Shown: one piece after another, positions 21,102 through 32,117 of the stretch
How the letters are laid out: each line of letters begins with the position of its first letter
How positions within the stretch are numbered: position 1 is the first letter of the stretch
Assembly: GCF_004359215.1 (NCBI RefSeq)
Contig: NC_090619.1
Coordinates: 4,228,059 to 4,281,699 of the forward strand
Reading direction: 5' to 3'
DNA length: 53,641 nucleotides
Source of the DNA: Bremia lactucae
Taxonomy: Eukaryota > Oomycota > Peronosporomycetes > Peronosporales > Peronosporaceae
The notes under the pieces: model-generated
What the model was told of the DNA's origin: nothing
Databases searched by the model: none
What the model saw: only the letters and a program-made list of their open reading frames with translations
Made by a program: the position numbers and the translations under genes

Positions 21102-22529
21102 TCAAGCTTGCTTGCTTAGTAGCTTGGCGACTCCACAGCCCATGAGACAGATGATAGTTACACCAACTAGGTGAAAACTAAATGGTATACCAAAAGGAGG
21201 GACGGCAGGAACATGAATGTTATCGGGGTCTTCGTACAGTACCGTATGTTGGTGAGCCGAGTCGCGGACGATGGCTGCTGCACGGCGACCTGCTACAAAA
21301 CCATCCTCGTGAAATCCGCGGCCAAGCCAGGCACCGGAAAGAGTTATGCCATCCTCTTGAATAATTTCATTCTGTGGGATACAATCTGCTAAGAGGCGCG
21401 GGTGGTCCCAGCGAAAAGTAGAAATGATTGTATCCGAAGCCGGACGTTTGCCTTGATAGTCGTGAGGTGTGATGGTCACAAAAACGTCTTTTTTGGTGTT
21501 AAGGCGCTGAATGCGGTTCATCCAATATGTCAGAATGTACTGATCATCTTTGGTGATGAGAACATTCCAACTGCTCCACACCTTCTTTGAGAACGGTAGC
21601 ATGACAGGGTCACAATGAACATAAATCAAGCTCTTGTGGTAGTGAAAACGCATCAGTGATCTATACGACTTCTCACTCCAACGCAACATTTCAGCACTCT
21701 CGTCTGCGTGGGTTGCGAGTACGACATGGTCACAATCAATTCTCTCGCCACTCTTTAAAATGACAGCCTTGCCGCCCTTTTCAACTTCATCAACAGTGGC
21801 GTTGTAACGAATTGTTCCATTGTACTCCTCGGTAAAGAGTTTAATGAACGGCTCAACGTAGCTTGAGCCGACGTACCACCACAAGTGCCTCGGACGATCC
21901 GTTCGACGCCCCAGCGCTCCTAGTATCACTTGCCACAATGGTATGTATAATGAATTGGAGTGTGACTTGAGGCATCGAAGAAACTGCGAAACAGGAAGGT
22001 CCAGGACGTCGTGCTTGGGAATTGTCCAGAGAATGGAGACAAAAGCAAGGAAGTAATGGCGAAAAAAAACGTTCGAGTAACGGCCTTTGGCGGCCCATTC
22101 ACGTGTGGTAATATTTTCTTTCACAGGCATCGACATGAGGTCCATCGTGAACTTGTATATGTCAATAAGCACGCGCCAGATCCGAAAGTCAAAAAGGTTG
22201 CGGGCACTGCCGTTAAATGGCGCACGTGATGAGAACTGCAGATCACCTTTTATATCCGATGTGACCGTGAGGCTCATGGGAATACGCTTCTTTGTCGTGC
22301 CGTCTTCCTGAGTCACGCCTAGCGACTTAAACCACTGTTTGATGTTGGGATTGGAATCGCCAAACATCATGAAGCCAATGTCAACCATCTCTCCGTCAAT
22401 TTCCATCCCATACGTGTGGCCTCCCAGCGTCGAATTCTTCTCGATAAGTATGACTTCATGGCCATCCTTCACGAGGTGGTAGGCAGCAGATGATCCACCA
22501 ATGCCGGAGCCGACAACGACGACTTTCAT
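21102..22529 (-). CDS. FAD-dependent oxidoreductase (amine-oxidase fold, COG2907-like)
   Basis: A single open frame of 475 aa from the ATG at 22527-22529. The N-terminus is a Rossmann FAD-binding site: VVVGSGIGGSSAAYHL followed by an acidic residue at strand 2 (ILIEKN) and GGHT. The C-terminal FAD motif reads GITLSGAWLGRGFHEDG. Residues about 448-468 form a probable membrane helix before a short basic tail (LLSKQA). The overall pattern fits the COG2907 group of predicted NAD/FAD-binding proteins, which in bacteria sit beside cyclopropane-fatty-acid synthase and in plants are fused to it. No such synthase is nearby here, so the substrate is unknown; a lipid-linked oxidation is an inference. 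No intron is needed. Promoter elements probably lie within 22530-22760. Confidence 0.82.
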   Translation of the reverse strand: MKVVVVGSGIGGSSAAYHLVKDGHEVILIEKNSTLGGHTYGMEIDGEMVDIGFMMFGDSNPNIKQWFKSLGVTQEDGTTKKRIPMSLTVTSDIKGDLQFSSRAPFNGSARNLFDFRIWRVLIDIYKFTMDLMSMPVKENITTREWAAKGRYSNVFFRHYFLAFVSILWTIPKHDVLDLPVSQFLRCLKSHSNSLYIPLWQVILGALGRRTDRPRHLWWYVGSSYVEPFIKLFTEEYNGTIRYNATVDEVEKGGKAVILKSGERIDCDHVVLATHADESAEMLRWSEKSYRSLMRFHYHKSLIYVHCDPVMLPFSKKVWSSWNVLITKDDQYILTYWMNRIQRLNTKKDVFVTITPHDYQGKRPASDTIISTFRWDHPRLLADCIPQNEIIQEDGITLSGAWLGRGFHEDGFVAGRRAAAIVRDSAHQHTVLYEDPDNIHVPAVPPFGIPFSFHLVGVTIICLMGCGVAKLLSKQA

Positions 22530-22620
22530 GGTACCCCGACCGAAAATTTTGCTCGATTGGACGCGGTATCGTGCAGTTTTTACTTACAATTAATAAGTCT
22601 TAAGTTTAATTGTCTACACC

Positions 22621-22648
22621 TCGCCACCAGATCGATATCTGGTGGCGA
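22621..22648. promoter_or_regulatory. Perfect palindrome upstream of the FAD oxidoreductase gene
   Basis: Twelve-base arms TCGCCACCAGAT and ATCTGGTGGCGA flank CGAT. It sits 92 bases before the start codon of the minus-strand gene. It could be a protein-binding site, an RNA hairpin in a 5' UTR or the relic of a small inverted-repeat element. Confidence 0.5.
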
Positions 22649-23022
22649 AATCTACTTTTAATGAAGTAAGGGTAAGGTGAATTTTTAAAATATGAAATAA
22701 AATTCACTTTAATTCATTTCTTCTTGTGATCTTAAAGTAGACTTGTGCTACGACCAGTGATAGTAACTTCCTCAGGCCCATACTATCGGGAATAAGTTGC
22801 CACTTGGTTCTACGAACGACAGATCCTTGAACTAGTATTTAAGTTGTGGAACTTCTTAGTAATACAGAACTAAGTGATTCTATGAGTTTGAAGTATTTCT
22901 CTGACTTTATGAGCGAGGTAGCTGCGCTCCATCTTAAAGAAAATAATATACATGTAGGAGGAAACCCAGTTACATACTTGGTGCCAGGCTTCATGGAGGT
23001 GGGCACGTCTTTATGCGGCCAC
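22649..23022. other. Intergenic, FAD gene to element B
   Basis: AT-rich, with a second weaker inverted repeat (GTGAATTTT and AAAATTCAC, 22677-22712). A 74-codon frame at 22846 runs into the LTR of element B and is not supported as a gene. Confidence 0.4.
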
Positions 23023-23479
23023 TGTAACGGTGATTATCGTTACATGAAATTAACACTTAAAGGTTGTTAATTAATATATTATCCAAAAGGGAATATTACC
23101 ATGTAAAGTTATATTCTCTAAATATTATAACTTTACATGGTAATATTCTAAAAACGTATTCATTGGTAGATATATATCATTATATCTACTTTCTCCGCGG
23201 TCCAGTCAGCGCTGGACGCGCGCAAAGAGAAAGACATATAAGACTTTATTACATGTTTTTAATTAGTATATAATTAAGTTGGTATCAAGTATTTAGAAAC
23301 AAAAGAACTTGATTATACTAATATAGTTTTTAATTAACCCTTTTTGAAGCAAGTGTTTTAAAGAGAGTCTTCCTCTGCACGTACTAGTGTACGTGAAGTG
23401 ACGTGAGGCACCACTCGCACTGAGGTAGTGCGAAGTGGACTTGTACTGAAGCAGTACAAGTCAGAAGTGCCCCGTTGCA
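23023..23479 (+). repeat. 5' LTR of element B
   Basis: Begins TGTAACGGTG and ends CCCCGTTGCA. Contains near-identical inverted segments around 23087-23150 (arms ATTACCATGTAAAGTTATA-like) and three stem-loops at its 3' end. Confidence 0.85.
23378..23462 (+). other. Three consecutive stem-loops at the 3' end of the LTR
   Basis: Loop 1 is CACGTAC-TAGT-GTACGTG (23378-23395). Loop 2 spans 23411-23438 with CCACT/AGTGG outer and GCACT/AGTGC inner pairs. Loop 3 is GACTTGTACTG-AAG and its complement (23438-23462). They are kept in A and, with one mismatch in loop 3, in the 3' LTR of B. Shorter versions with changed but still paired bases occur in C and E. Confidence 0.8.
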
Positions 23480-23500
23480 CCTGGTAGCACTTTGTAGTCC
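23480..23500 (+). other. Primer-binding site of element B
   Basis: Starts two bases after the LTR with TGGTAGCACTTTG. The first eight bases fit the 3' end of initiator tRNA-Met. The longer sequence to GTAGTCC is common to A, B and D. Confidence 0.6.
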
Positions 23501-23627
23501 GTCCAAGGACCACAGTTCATCATCCAACACGGACATGTTTTTTTTTAAATAATAATGGAAAACGCATCACGTTTCGCGTGATAGCTACACGTTTCTAAGT
23601 GACATAGAAAGGAGTGCGGTCGAACGA

Positions 23628-24657
23628 ATGAGTTCGACCGTAGAGAATGATCCCATCTTGGCCATGCTGTCCAGTTTGGACAGAGATGCCCTCCATTCAG
23701 CCATCGCCAAGTTCATACAACATGAGCTTGACGAGGCGAAGGAGAAGGTATTCTTGCTTAATCAGCAAGGCTCTCAACAGGCAGAACTGTTGAGGTTACA
23801 ACAGGAAAAGACCCCTGTACCTGGGATGACGCACACGCGTCTTTCAGAAACCTTAAAGATTGACATCACTAAGTATAGAAGAGTCGTAGAAGACTCCCTC
23901 TTGAGATGGTTTGTCGAGTTGGACGATGCCATAAGGGCTCGTCACATCGTCGACGAGCAAATCCAAACCGCATTTGCTCAGTCAGATTTGGCAGGTCGTG
24001 CCAAAACGTGGGCACTAGGCCTTTTGTTGCGCGACCCATATGTCCTTAAGTCGCTTGAGGCTTATAAAGCCCGGCTTAACAGACGTTTGAACAGCCTAGG
24101 GATGAGTACAGAGCTCGATCAGAGCTTCTGAAACTCAAGCAAGGCAAGCGTGATGTTCACGCTTATGCCCATCACATACGACTCTTAGCGAGTTGTATCA
24201 CAAACAACCCAGTTCATAAACACACGTTGATTACAGTGTTCATGCCAGGTATTACGTATGGTCCCGTAAAGACCCACCTCTTCCGCTTAGAACTGGACAC
24301 GCTTGAAGAAACAATATTCGTTGCGGAACAGGCGGACTTTAGCTTGAGACAGGCTCAAGCTAGTTCGTCATCATATCGTCCTCCAAGATGGCACGAGTTA
24401 GGAGGTCCAGAACCTATGGACCTCTCTTATGTCGAAGGCAAAAAATCTCGCTTTTTTTGAACAATAAGCGATTGCAGAAATGCAATTGATGTCAAAAGTT
24501 AGGACACTACGCTAATGAGTGTAGTGCCCCACGTCCAGCACCAAAAGGTACTGAACGTAATTTTGGATCGTATGCCAAAAAGGGCAACGGTCGCGGATCC
24601 GACGTTGTTGCGAAATCGCAACAGCGAGGCGGACCGCCAAAAAATGGACGGGGTCAG
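23628..24657 (+). pseudogene. gag of element B (frameshift and stop)
   Basis: Open from ATG 23628 for 167 codons (MSSTVENDPI...), with the Gag core FAQSDLAGRAKTWALGLLL. A frameshift near 24090-24120 moves the rest to another frame: NPVHKHTLITVF and THLFRLELDTLEETI. The zinc knuckle KCN-stop-CQKLGHYANEC carries an in-frame TGA between its first two Cys. Downstream lies a Gly/Arg-rich basic end. Confidence 0.82.
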
Positions 24658-24710
24658 TAGGGGCGCAACGCCCTACTGATCCAGCAACCTCAAGAGAATT
24701 TGCAAATCTC

Positions 24711-25199
24711 TTGACAAAAGTTGCTCCAGACACACAATCATTATGTGTCTCTGCACCTGGTGATGAGGTATCCCTCATCACCTTGAAGTTGAAAGTGACA
24801 AATGATTTGTCACTCAGAGCCCTAGTGGACTGCGGAGCGTCGAATAACTTTATTCGTCGCCAGTCACTAGAGGGTCGTAGGCTCAAATATGTTGAGCGCG
24901 ACATCCCTCCAACGAGGATGACGGTGCGTCTAGCGACAGGCGCATCGATAACAGTAATGAAACGCGTAGTGAAATTTCACTACACGTTAAGAGATTTACA
25001 GTATGATGATGATTTCATCGTACTGGATTTGGATGACAAATTTGATGTCATCCTAGGTTTACCTTGGCTCAGAAAATATGAGCCATGCATCAGCTGGCAG
25101 CATCGATCCGTAAAGATGCCTGCCACTTGTTCATCAGATGGCCATCTGATGAACGTCTTGGAGCGTCAACAAGCGTATGGATGTACTACGGGACGTTAG
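24711..25199 (+). pseudogene. Protease of element B
   Basis: The 162-residue open stretch is a retropepsin-like domain. The active-site triplet reads Asp-Cys-Gly in LVDCGASNNFIRRQ, where most relatives have DSG or DTG. The second conserved strand is DDKFDVILGLPWLRKY. It is the best preserved protease of the C/B/D group and was the reference for recognising the others. It should be part of a Pol polyprotein, with no start codon of its own. Confidence 0.8.
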
Positions 25200-25939
25200 T
25201 ACGACTGCACAAGTTCACAGTCTGACTACAAATCACACTGTGTCAGCTTCCAGCGGCTGTGCGAATGCACAGGCGGCGCCGAAGGTCCACCACCCGAATA
25301 AGTCGAGTGGATCAGGAGTGGATTAAGACATGAATGTACGCCTTGCAGGCGACATTTTCAAGGGATATTAAGGTTGTCCAAAAGAGACAACACGATGATC
25401 CTAGGTCCTAGAGAGTCGACCGTAGAGGACTCGACTGGGAAAGCGCAATCACAGTCGTAAGACGTTGAGGGAATAAGTCCCCACGTACTCAAGAAGAAAT
25501 CTCCTCAAATAGTTAATGCTGAGGTGACTATACTTCAGCACTCCAAGTGATTGATCTCTCGGCAGCCTGAAGATAATTTCCAGGAAAAAACCGAGACATT
25601 AAATGTCTTGGTTAATGACGAGCCAAGATTAGGCGCTTAAACTCTTGATCTATATGCGCCTCCAAAGTAACTTCTAAGATAATTCAATTACCAACTATAA
25701 AACCTAAACGCTTCTTGAGAGATATGCATAGTGGTTGAATTCAGCGGATCTGCGATTTCGTCACAGTGGACGAATACGTGACCGATATACGGTCAGCAGT
25801 AATTTTTGCAGAGAACGAACGGGATCTTAGCTGCTCATTTATGGATGAAAGTATCCTCGATGTGAAGACTCGGATTGAGCAATATGCTCCTCAATCCTGA
25901 TAGTCACTTCAGACGAGTCCTTTATACAAATTCGATTGA

Positions 25940-26840
25940 ATTCAGGGATGTATTCCCTGAAACAGTTCCATGCGAGTTGCCTAATGATTAAGGCACTCGA
26001 CATTGATCGAGCTCGATCTCAAACCGGGCTCGCAGTACTGTGTCATGAGACAGTGGCTACTGCCTCGTAAACAAGTACTTGCGATCGATGTTTTTTTATC
26101 GATCGATTAAAAGCGGGCCATATAAGGGAGTCAATCTCTTCACATTGCTCTCCGACCTTCTTTGTGCGAAAGGTCTCAGGAGGGTGGCGGGTAATACACG
26201 CATTCAATAAACTGAATGCTACGGTACTGACTCATGCGCCGATACCTAAAAAAATAAATAGTTATAGATGGTATGTCTAAGATTACGATCTTTTCGTCTA
26301 TGGATCGGACGGATGGGTTCTATCAGATCCCTATGCGTGAACGGGACATTCCATTCACAGCAGTGAGCAATCCCAGCGGGATGCTCTGGGAATGGTTAGT
26401 AATGCCACAGGGGCGTAATAACGCCCCTGCAACATTCAACAGATGTGTAACAAATCTGTTGAGACCGGTGCGAGAATTCGCACCGAGTTATTTTGACGAT
26501 GTATTTGTCCATAACCGAGTCATGGAAGACGGACGTGGAAGCTCATAAAACTCACGTTCATCAGGTTCTTACACTTATGCGAAAGCATAAGTTGTACTTA
26601 AATCTCAAGAAGTGTATATTCGCTGCAAGCGAAATACCACTTCTTGGGTGCATCGTCGGTAAACACGGCGTGCGCCCTAATCCCGAAAAGATCAAGGCAA
26701 TTAGCGACTGGCCAGTTCCAGTCGATGTCAAGGGACTTAGAAAGTTCCTTGTTTTATCGGCGTACTTGCACAATTACTCCCGCAATTATGCAGAGATGAC
26801 AGTTCATCTCTCTCGTCTATTGAAAAAAGACGAGAAATAG
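25940..26840 (+). pseudogene. Reverse transcriptase of element B
   Basis: The palm domain from 26273 is open: DGFYQIPMRERDIPFTAV, LWEWLVMPQG and the catalytic YFDDVFVH (Y-x-D-D). The next frame holds MRKHKLYLNLKKCIFAA, LGCIVGKHGVRPNPEK and DVKGLRKFL. Upstream finger residues are in broken frames. Confidence 0.82.
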
Positions 26841-27310
26841 TTATGGAACGCTGATTGTCAGCTTTCATTTGAAGGTATCAAGCAAAGCTTGATGCAGTCG
26901 CCCAACTTGGCGATTGCAAATCAAGCCAGACCTTCTCATGTGGTCTGTGACGCCAGCGATTTCGAATCGGCTATGCGTTGATTCAATACGATACGGACGG
27001 CGTGGATCGCGTCGTCTGTTACCAATCGCGTCAGCTGCAACCAGCTGAACGCAATTACCCAGTGCAAGACAAGGAACTCCTTTCCATGAAATATGCACTG
27101 GCTAGATTTAGGGTCTCTCTCCTCGAAGATAGATATATACGGACCATGGGTCATTACGCACAGCTATAAACAGCCCACACCTCTCGCAAGAATGGCGAGA
27201 TGGCTATCCTTCTTGCAGAAAACAATTTCTCCGTGGAATATAAGCCAGGACGACCTAATGTTGTCGCTGATGCGTTATCACGCCGACTCGAATTCGAGCC
27301 GGCTGCGCAT
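26841..27310 (+). pseudogene. RNase H of element B
   Basis: Fragments PSHVVCDASDFESAM-like, VDRVVCYQSRQLQPAERNY, DKELLSMKYALARFRV and VVADALSRRLEFE are visible in turn, the order of Gypsy RNase H. Several frameshifts separate them. Confidence 0.75.
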
Positions 27311-27421
27311 TCCAATAGTTAAAATAATTCCACTTTTGCAACACTCATTTCAAGTTTTCCGTCATCAATCTTGTTTCATGATATAAAGAAAGCCTACGCA
27401 GAAGATAAGGACCTTCTATAA

Positions 27422-28964
27422 TTGATGGATCATTTAATAAATTTATCCGATAAATATTATAAAGATCTACCGGCTTTATATCAATCGTTTTCCGATCGAT
27501 ACACAACACGCAATGGCTTATTGTATTGCACAGCCGTTGCCGGCGACACTCCAAGTGTCGTCGTCCCAACTAACAATGATTGCGCTTGTGCATCATGTAT
27601 GAGTGTCACGATGCACCAACAAGTAGGCATCGTGGACGTAAAAACTTATTTCACGGTAAGCCGCGACTTTTACTGGCCCCGCCAGTATCAGTTCGTGCGC
27701 AAGTACATTCGTGCTTGCGAGGTATGCCAACGGATGAAGCCTTGCCCTCATCCCGTAAACCTCTCCAACCTCTCCCACTTCCGGCAGAATGTTGGCAACC
27801 CGTATATATAGATTTCGGCTTCGGATTTCCCAAAGACGATCACAAAAACAATGGAATTCTTGTTTAAGTAGACAGGTTTAGCCAGATAGTTCATCTTGCT
27901 GCAGTACTGGAGTCAATCACGGCTCTGGGCTGTGCCCGTGTTTTTTTCAACACAGTATTCAGACTACACGTTTACCCGGAAACTGGTCCCGATAGATCCA
28001 CGGTTCACGGCGGAGTTTTGGCAACCCGTGTTCCGATCTCTCGGAACACGGCTAACTATGTCAACTTTTGATCATCCAGAGACAGATGGTCAAATGGAAC
28101 GCGTAAATCGCTTCCTCGAAGAGATACTGCGAGGTTACATTTAATCGTATCCGAATAGAGCGAGTTTCTACCGATGGTCAAATTCGCGATCAACAGTTCG
28201 CTGCATGCGTCTACAACGCATACACGTTCGTCGTGAATAACTTACGCCATCCACGCATATCACCCAATTAGAGGGATCCTCAAGTTTATAGGGTGGGTGG
28301 ACTCGCACGAGAAACCATCTCTGTCGCATGCTCATCACGCGTCGAAGGCACCAACGACTCGAATAATGTCAACGTCGAAGCAATCGATATCGAAAACTCT
28401 CATGGCAGTGCGCACAAAGCGCACTGGAAAGTCAAAACAAATGAGTCAGCAGAGGAATTTCTGCTGGCTCAAGAATTAGTAGGCCGTTTCAATCAGGATA
28501 CCATTGCTAACGCAGTGGACCGGCAGAAACGAAACGCAGGCAAACATGAAAAAGCAAATGTTCTTTCATTTGAAATTAATGATCTAGTAATACTGTCTAC
28601 GATAAGCTTGTTTAAGCATGTAGTCACTATTGTGGGTAGTAGTAAGCTACTACTCAAGTTCATTGGGCCATTTCGCGTACTGCATCGCAGAGGCATTGCG
28701 AACACAATACAATTGCCACGAAGGATGCAAAGGCATCCTGCATTTTACGTTGGCCGGCTCCGGCCGTACCATCACTACGCGGTTTCTTCCGCGGACGGAT
28801 CAGACTACCCCTTGTCGGCGCTTGTAAATCGATTGCAAAACGTCAACTGCGTCGCGCATCTGGATAGAGATGCGACCCCATCTCCAGTGCGAGAAAGAGA
28901 ATTTGCATCCCTTTCACTCGTTTTGTGTTGTGGACACAACGCGGACAGGGATCACCCCACGTGA
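27422..28964 (+). pseudogene. Integrase of element B
   Basis: HHCC region at about 27580-27760 (YECHDAPTSRHRG, CEVCQRMK), catalytic core with HPETDGQMERVNRFLEE holding the final acidic residue (about 28073), and the C-terminal GPY/F module with KLLLKFIGPFRVLHRRG and HPAFYVGRLRPYHHY. An acidic, polar insert (about 28340-28430) precedes a conserved SAEEFLLAQELVGRFNQD block. The 223-codon frame at 28293 is the longest intact piece. Confidence 0.8.
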
Positions 28965-29914
28965 GGCATGGAAGTCCAGCCTCACGTGACAAACAATGCA
29001 ATTTATACCTTGCACTGGTTAGAATTCGTTTTTCAAACTTAACGCGAATCGCGTTGAGCCTTTAAAGACAGGCATCGCGTCCAATATCTTTAACATTGCG
29101 AATTCACTTGTTGTTGCCACTTTACCATCGATGCTTTAAAAAAACATCGAGATAATAATTTCCCTCAGCACGAAAGAGTTTTTCGCGCTAGGATCAAGGC
29201 CATGTAGCTTCTGTCGCAATAGATAAGGGATATCTATTTTGAGGAGTGGCCTCTCCGGATAAGCTACTGACTAGCCGTTCGGGCAAAAGCCACGGCTTCT
29301 TGTCAGGGGAATACGATATTTTAGTGTCTGCACTCCCTGAGTGGTACGCACTGAAGCAGAAATACCACAATAAGTTTTATCACAATGGCTTACACCATCG
29401 TCATCACCACGCACAGAAATATGTGCTAGTGACAGCATAGGAGTCGGTGCTGGCGATCGGGAATCATTCTTATCGACGGAACCAAACATGCTGGAGCGAG
29501 TGCTATAAGCACGTCTATCCGATTGAGCCCCCTCATTTGAAGGATCAAAGTCAGCCGCCTGACGACAATCAGGCGACTGCTCTGCTCTCCCCGAGTCGGC
29601 CATCTCGTCCGACTCGCATTCATAGTCGACGCCAAAGAGGGGTAGCATTCACGTGGTGACTCACCACAAGCGCCCGCATCATTTAGTGTTGCGGGAGAAG
29701 ATGATACTACGGCAGACGAAATATTATCGACCGTGGCTGCATGTACCGAAGCCGAAGGTTCCGCTCCGGCACTATTTGCTGACCACAAGGACACATTAAA
29801 CATGTGCTAGAATTGAAATGATACTTCTGAGCAATCAACATCGTTTTTGCTTAAGTGGTGTTGTAGGGATTACTCTATCCAATGACATTCAGAGTGATTG
29901 TCGTTTGAGGGGGC
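28965..29914 (+). other. 3' region of element B, chromodomain lost
   Basis: From about 29000 it aligns with the post-chromodomain region of D, so the chromodomain fell in a deletion. At 29644-29810 (+) an open stretch contains GEDDTTADEILSTVAA, in the same place as the Ala-rich frames of C and D. The opposite strand opens with an ATG at 29803 (MFNVSLWSANSAG). A purine tract (TTTGAGGGGG) precedes the LTR and is the likely polypurine primer. Confidence 0.5.
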
Positions 29915-30378
29915 TGTAACGGGGTGTATTGATACATGATATTAACACTTGAAGGTTGTTAATAAATATATTATCTAATAGGTAGATAATTTTTGGAAAA
30001 CTACTTTACGTAGTATAATTCGAAATTTAATAAATATTACTTTGCATAGTATATTTTAAAATCTTATCCATCGGTAGATATAGGCCATTTATCTACTTGC
30101 TCCACGGTCCAGTCAGCACTGCACGCGCGCAAAGAGAAAGACAGATAAAACCTTATTACATTTATTGTATTAGTATATAATTAAGCTATTATAAATAGAT
30201 AGAGACAGAACAACTTAGTAAAAAAATAACTTTTAGTCCTCTTTAAAGTAAGTGTATTAGTGAGAGTCTTCCTCTGCACGTGCCAGTGTACGTAAAGTGA
30301 CGTGTGGCACCACTTGCACTGAAATAGTGCAAAAGGAACTTGTACTGAAGCAATACAAGTCGGCAGTGCCCCGGAACA
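29915..30378 (+). repeat. 3' LTR of element B
   Basis: Starts TGTAACGGGG and ends CCCCGGAACA, a damaged form of CCCCGTTACA. Diverged from the 5' LTR by many substitutions and small indels, but the stem-loops are retained. Confidence 0.83.
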
Positions 30379-31451
30379 ATATCAGTGATAGCGGTATCTA
30401 TTGCACTTTAATGTCAAAAGCTAACCGCCGCATTTTAAAAGTACGCAATGTCTCAGACATATATTGAGCTGTGCAACATTAAGTCCACTTTGGAGCGGCA
30501 AATAATGTGTCAATCATACTGTAACTACCTTTAGAATAGGATGCGCGGCAGCATTTTCGTACGTGATCTAGCAATGTAGCAAAAATGGCAAGCGATCACA
30601 CGACAACGCGAACGTTGCTCTTATATTTAGACGGCTTTCAACCTTGATCGAGGTTTTTCTGCAAAACGATACTCGGCACGCTTGCTATTCACAACACGCG
30701 CCTCCTTTTTGGCTGACTGTGCAATAGCATCAGCCTTACTGATGCGTTCCAGCGACGATACGATCTCAGCTACTCTTAGTCTTCTTTAAGGAATTGTGCG
30801 ACCAGCATCCAGCCATCATTTCGCCTAATTGAGATCGCACAGACCGGGCTTCCTAATAGGTTTGCAGCCTGACTATACGTCTCATTGTTTGTGTGCAGAT
30901 CTCTGTATGGCAGCTCGTCTGTCGTAAGCTCCCACATGATCAGTCAAGAGCTGAAGATGTCCCTAGCCTGCGGGCTCGGAGTGTCGCTTATATATGAAGC
31001 CGTTAGTTTAAGAACGGTAGTCCTTACTACCGTTGTAATATATTCTCAATTTTACTAACAACTCCACAAGCCTTACGAACAAGTTTTGCATAGTCGAGAA
31101 CATTGTCATGTCAATCCATCATGTGGCATGTGATACTCCCGCCATGAAGCACGAGGCTTTAGCATGGAAAGACACGAAGAATGCCGACTCGCTCATTCGA
31201 AACGCCCTTGTCGATCGTAACCGTTCCATTCGGATGGGCTGTTTGGATAGCAGAAGGCCCACTAAAACCTGCACGGGTTTTGGCTCGAAGTGGTTCGAAA
31301 AATGGAGCATGACGTGATCACCGCTCTTGCAAAAATGTTCCAATTGCATGCTATACTCACGATCGTTGTCGGAGAGTATCATTATGAAGCGACATTTGGA
31401 GAGATAGCTCCAATTGAGCTTCGTAAAGACACCGGGTTATCATATCGTGAC
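30379..31451. other. Spacer with decayed coding-like sequence on the minus strand
   Basis: On the minus strand, about 30940 to 30640, protein-like pieces occur in shifted frames (TDELPYRDLHTNNETY, then KADAIAQSAKKEARVVNSK). I do not recognise the family. Bases 30996-31083 and 31104-31134 are repeats shared with the 5' end of element G. The frames at 31108-31317 (+) and 31119-31382 (-) have no recognisable domain. Confidence 0.4.
30996..31134. repeat. Sequence shared with the 5' end of element G
   Basis: 30996-31083 matches the reverse complement of 42061-42148 (AGCCGTTAG...CCTTACGAACAAG). 31104-31134 matches 42196-42226 in the same orientation at 30 of 31 bases. The two blocks thus have opposite relative orientation in the two places, as expected if the 31-mer is an inverted terminal repeat. 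Confidence 0.65.
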
Positions 31452-31956
31452 TGTAACGGGGTGTTGTGTTACGTAGGTATTATTTCCTATAAGAGGAATA
31501 ACAATTATTATTCCAATAAGAGGAAATAATCAAGAAGTGCGAATCATTGTCTATATAAATTTTGACGTAAATAGTTCCAATAATACCAAATTAAGTATTA
31601 TTGATGCAATAAGACATTAGCTTCATTGATTGGTTGTTTAAGTCTAAATCAACCCCGCCAATCGTTACTAGACACCATTGTGCGGTGAGCAAGGAGGAGC
31701 CATAAATTGTTTGATATTAATATATTAAGTTCAGTAGTAGATAGAAGATCGTTACGTGGGACACTAAATACATTAATGCAGTTTTCCTTTTTATTCTAAT
31801 CCTTTTAATTACCTTTGGGAGCTGAAAAGACCCTTAGCTACTTTAAAACCTTCCTATAAACTCTTGTGTACGTGAAGTTTCGAGGCACGCTTCCTAAACT
31901 GTAATCAATGTTAGGTTAGCTAATACTGTTAAGCACTAGCGATGGTGCCCGTTACA
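31452..31956 (+). repeat. 5' LTR of element D (505 bp)
   Basis: Starts TGTAACGGGG and ends in CCCGTTACA (last C of the decamer missing). Followed at once by CCTGGCAGCACTTCG, the primer-site sequence with one change. Confidence 0.85.
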
Positions 31957-32117
31957 CCTGGCAGCACTTCGTAGTCCATTTAACGGCCCACGTACGCTCC
32001 ATCCAACATGGACATCTTGGATGAAGAAAGAGAGCTTCCAAGCCCCTCGAAAGGTTATCACGCAACGCGTGAAGGTTTTCTCATTTGAGTGACCTCGAAT
32101 AGAGAGCGAACGAAGGA

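Larger units (their letters stand above)
23023..30378 (+). mobile_element. Element B: two-LTR Ty3/Gypsy chromovirus, decayed
   Basis: 5' LTR, leader, gag, protease, RT, RNase H, integrase, extra 3' region and 3' LTR in order over 7.4 kb. The LTRs have diverged strongly from each other and the coding regions carry stops and shifts, so insertion is old. The five bases flanking each side (GCCAC and ATATC) do not match. The chromodomain appears deleted. Confidence 0.88.

Noticed and set aside
22846..23070. 74-codon frame before element B
   Set aside because: Its end lies in the LTR, and no conserved sequence or promoter supports it.
23378..23462. CRISPR-like or tRNA-like array
   Set aside because: The repeats are hairpins of different sequence inside an LTR and not spaced direct repeats; no cloverleaf can be drawn.
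23023..30378. Target-site duplication of element B
   Set aside because: The flanking pentamers GCCAC and ATATC differ, so no duplication can be claimed.
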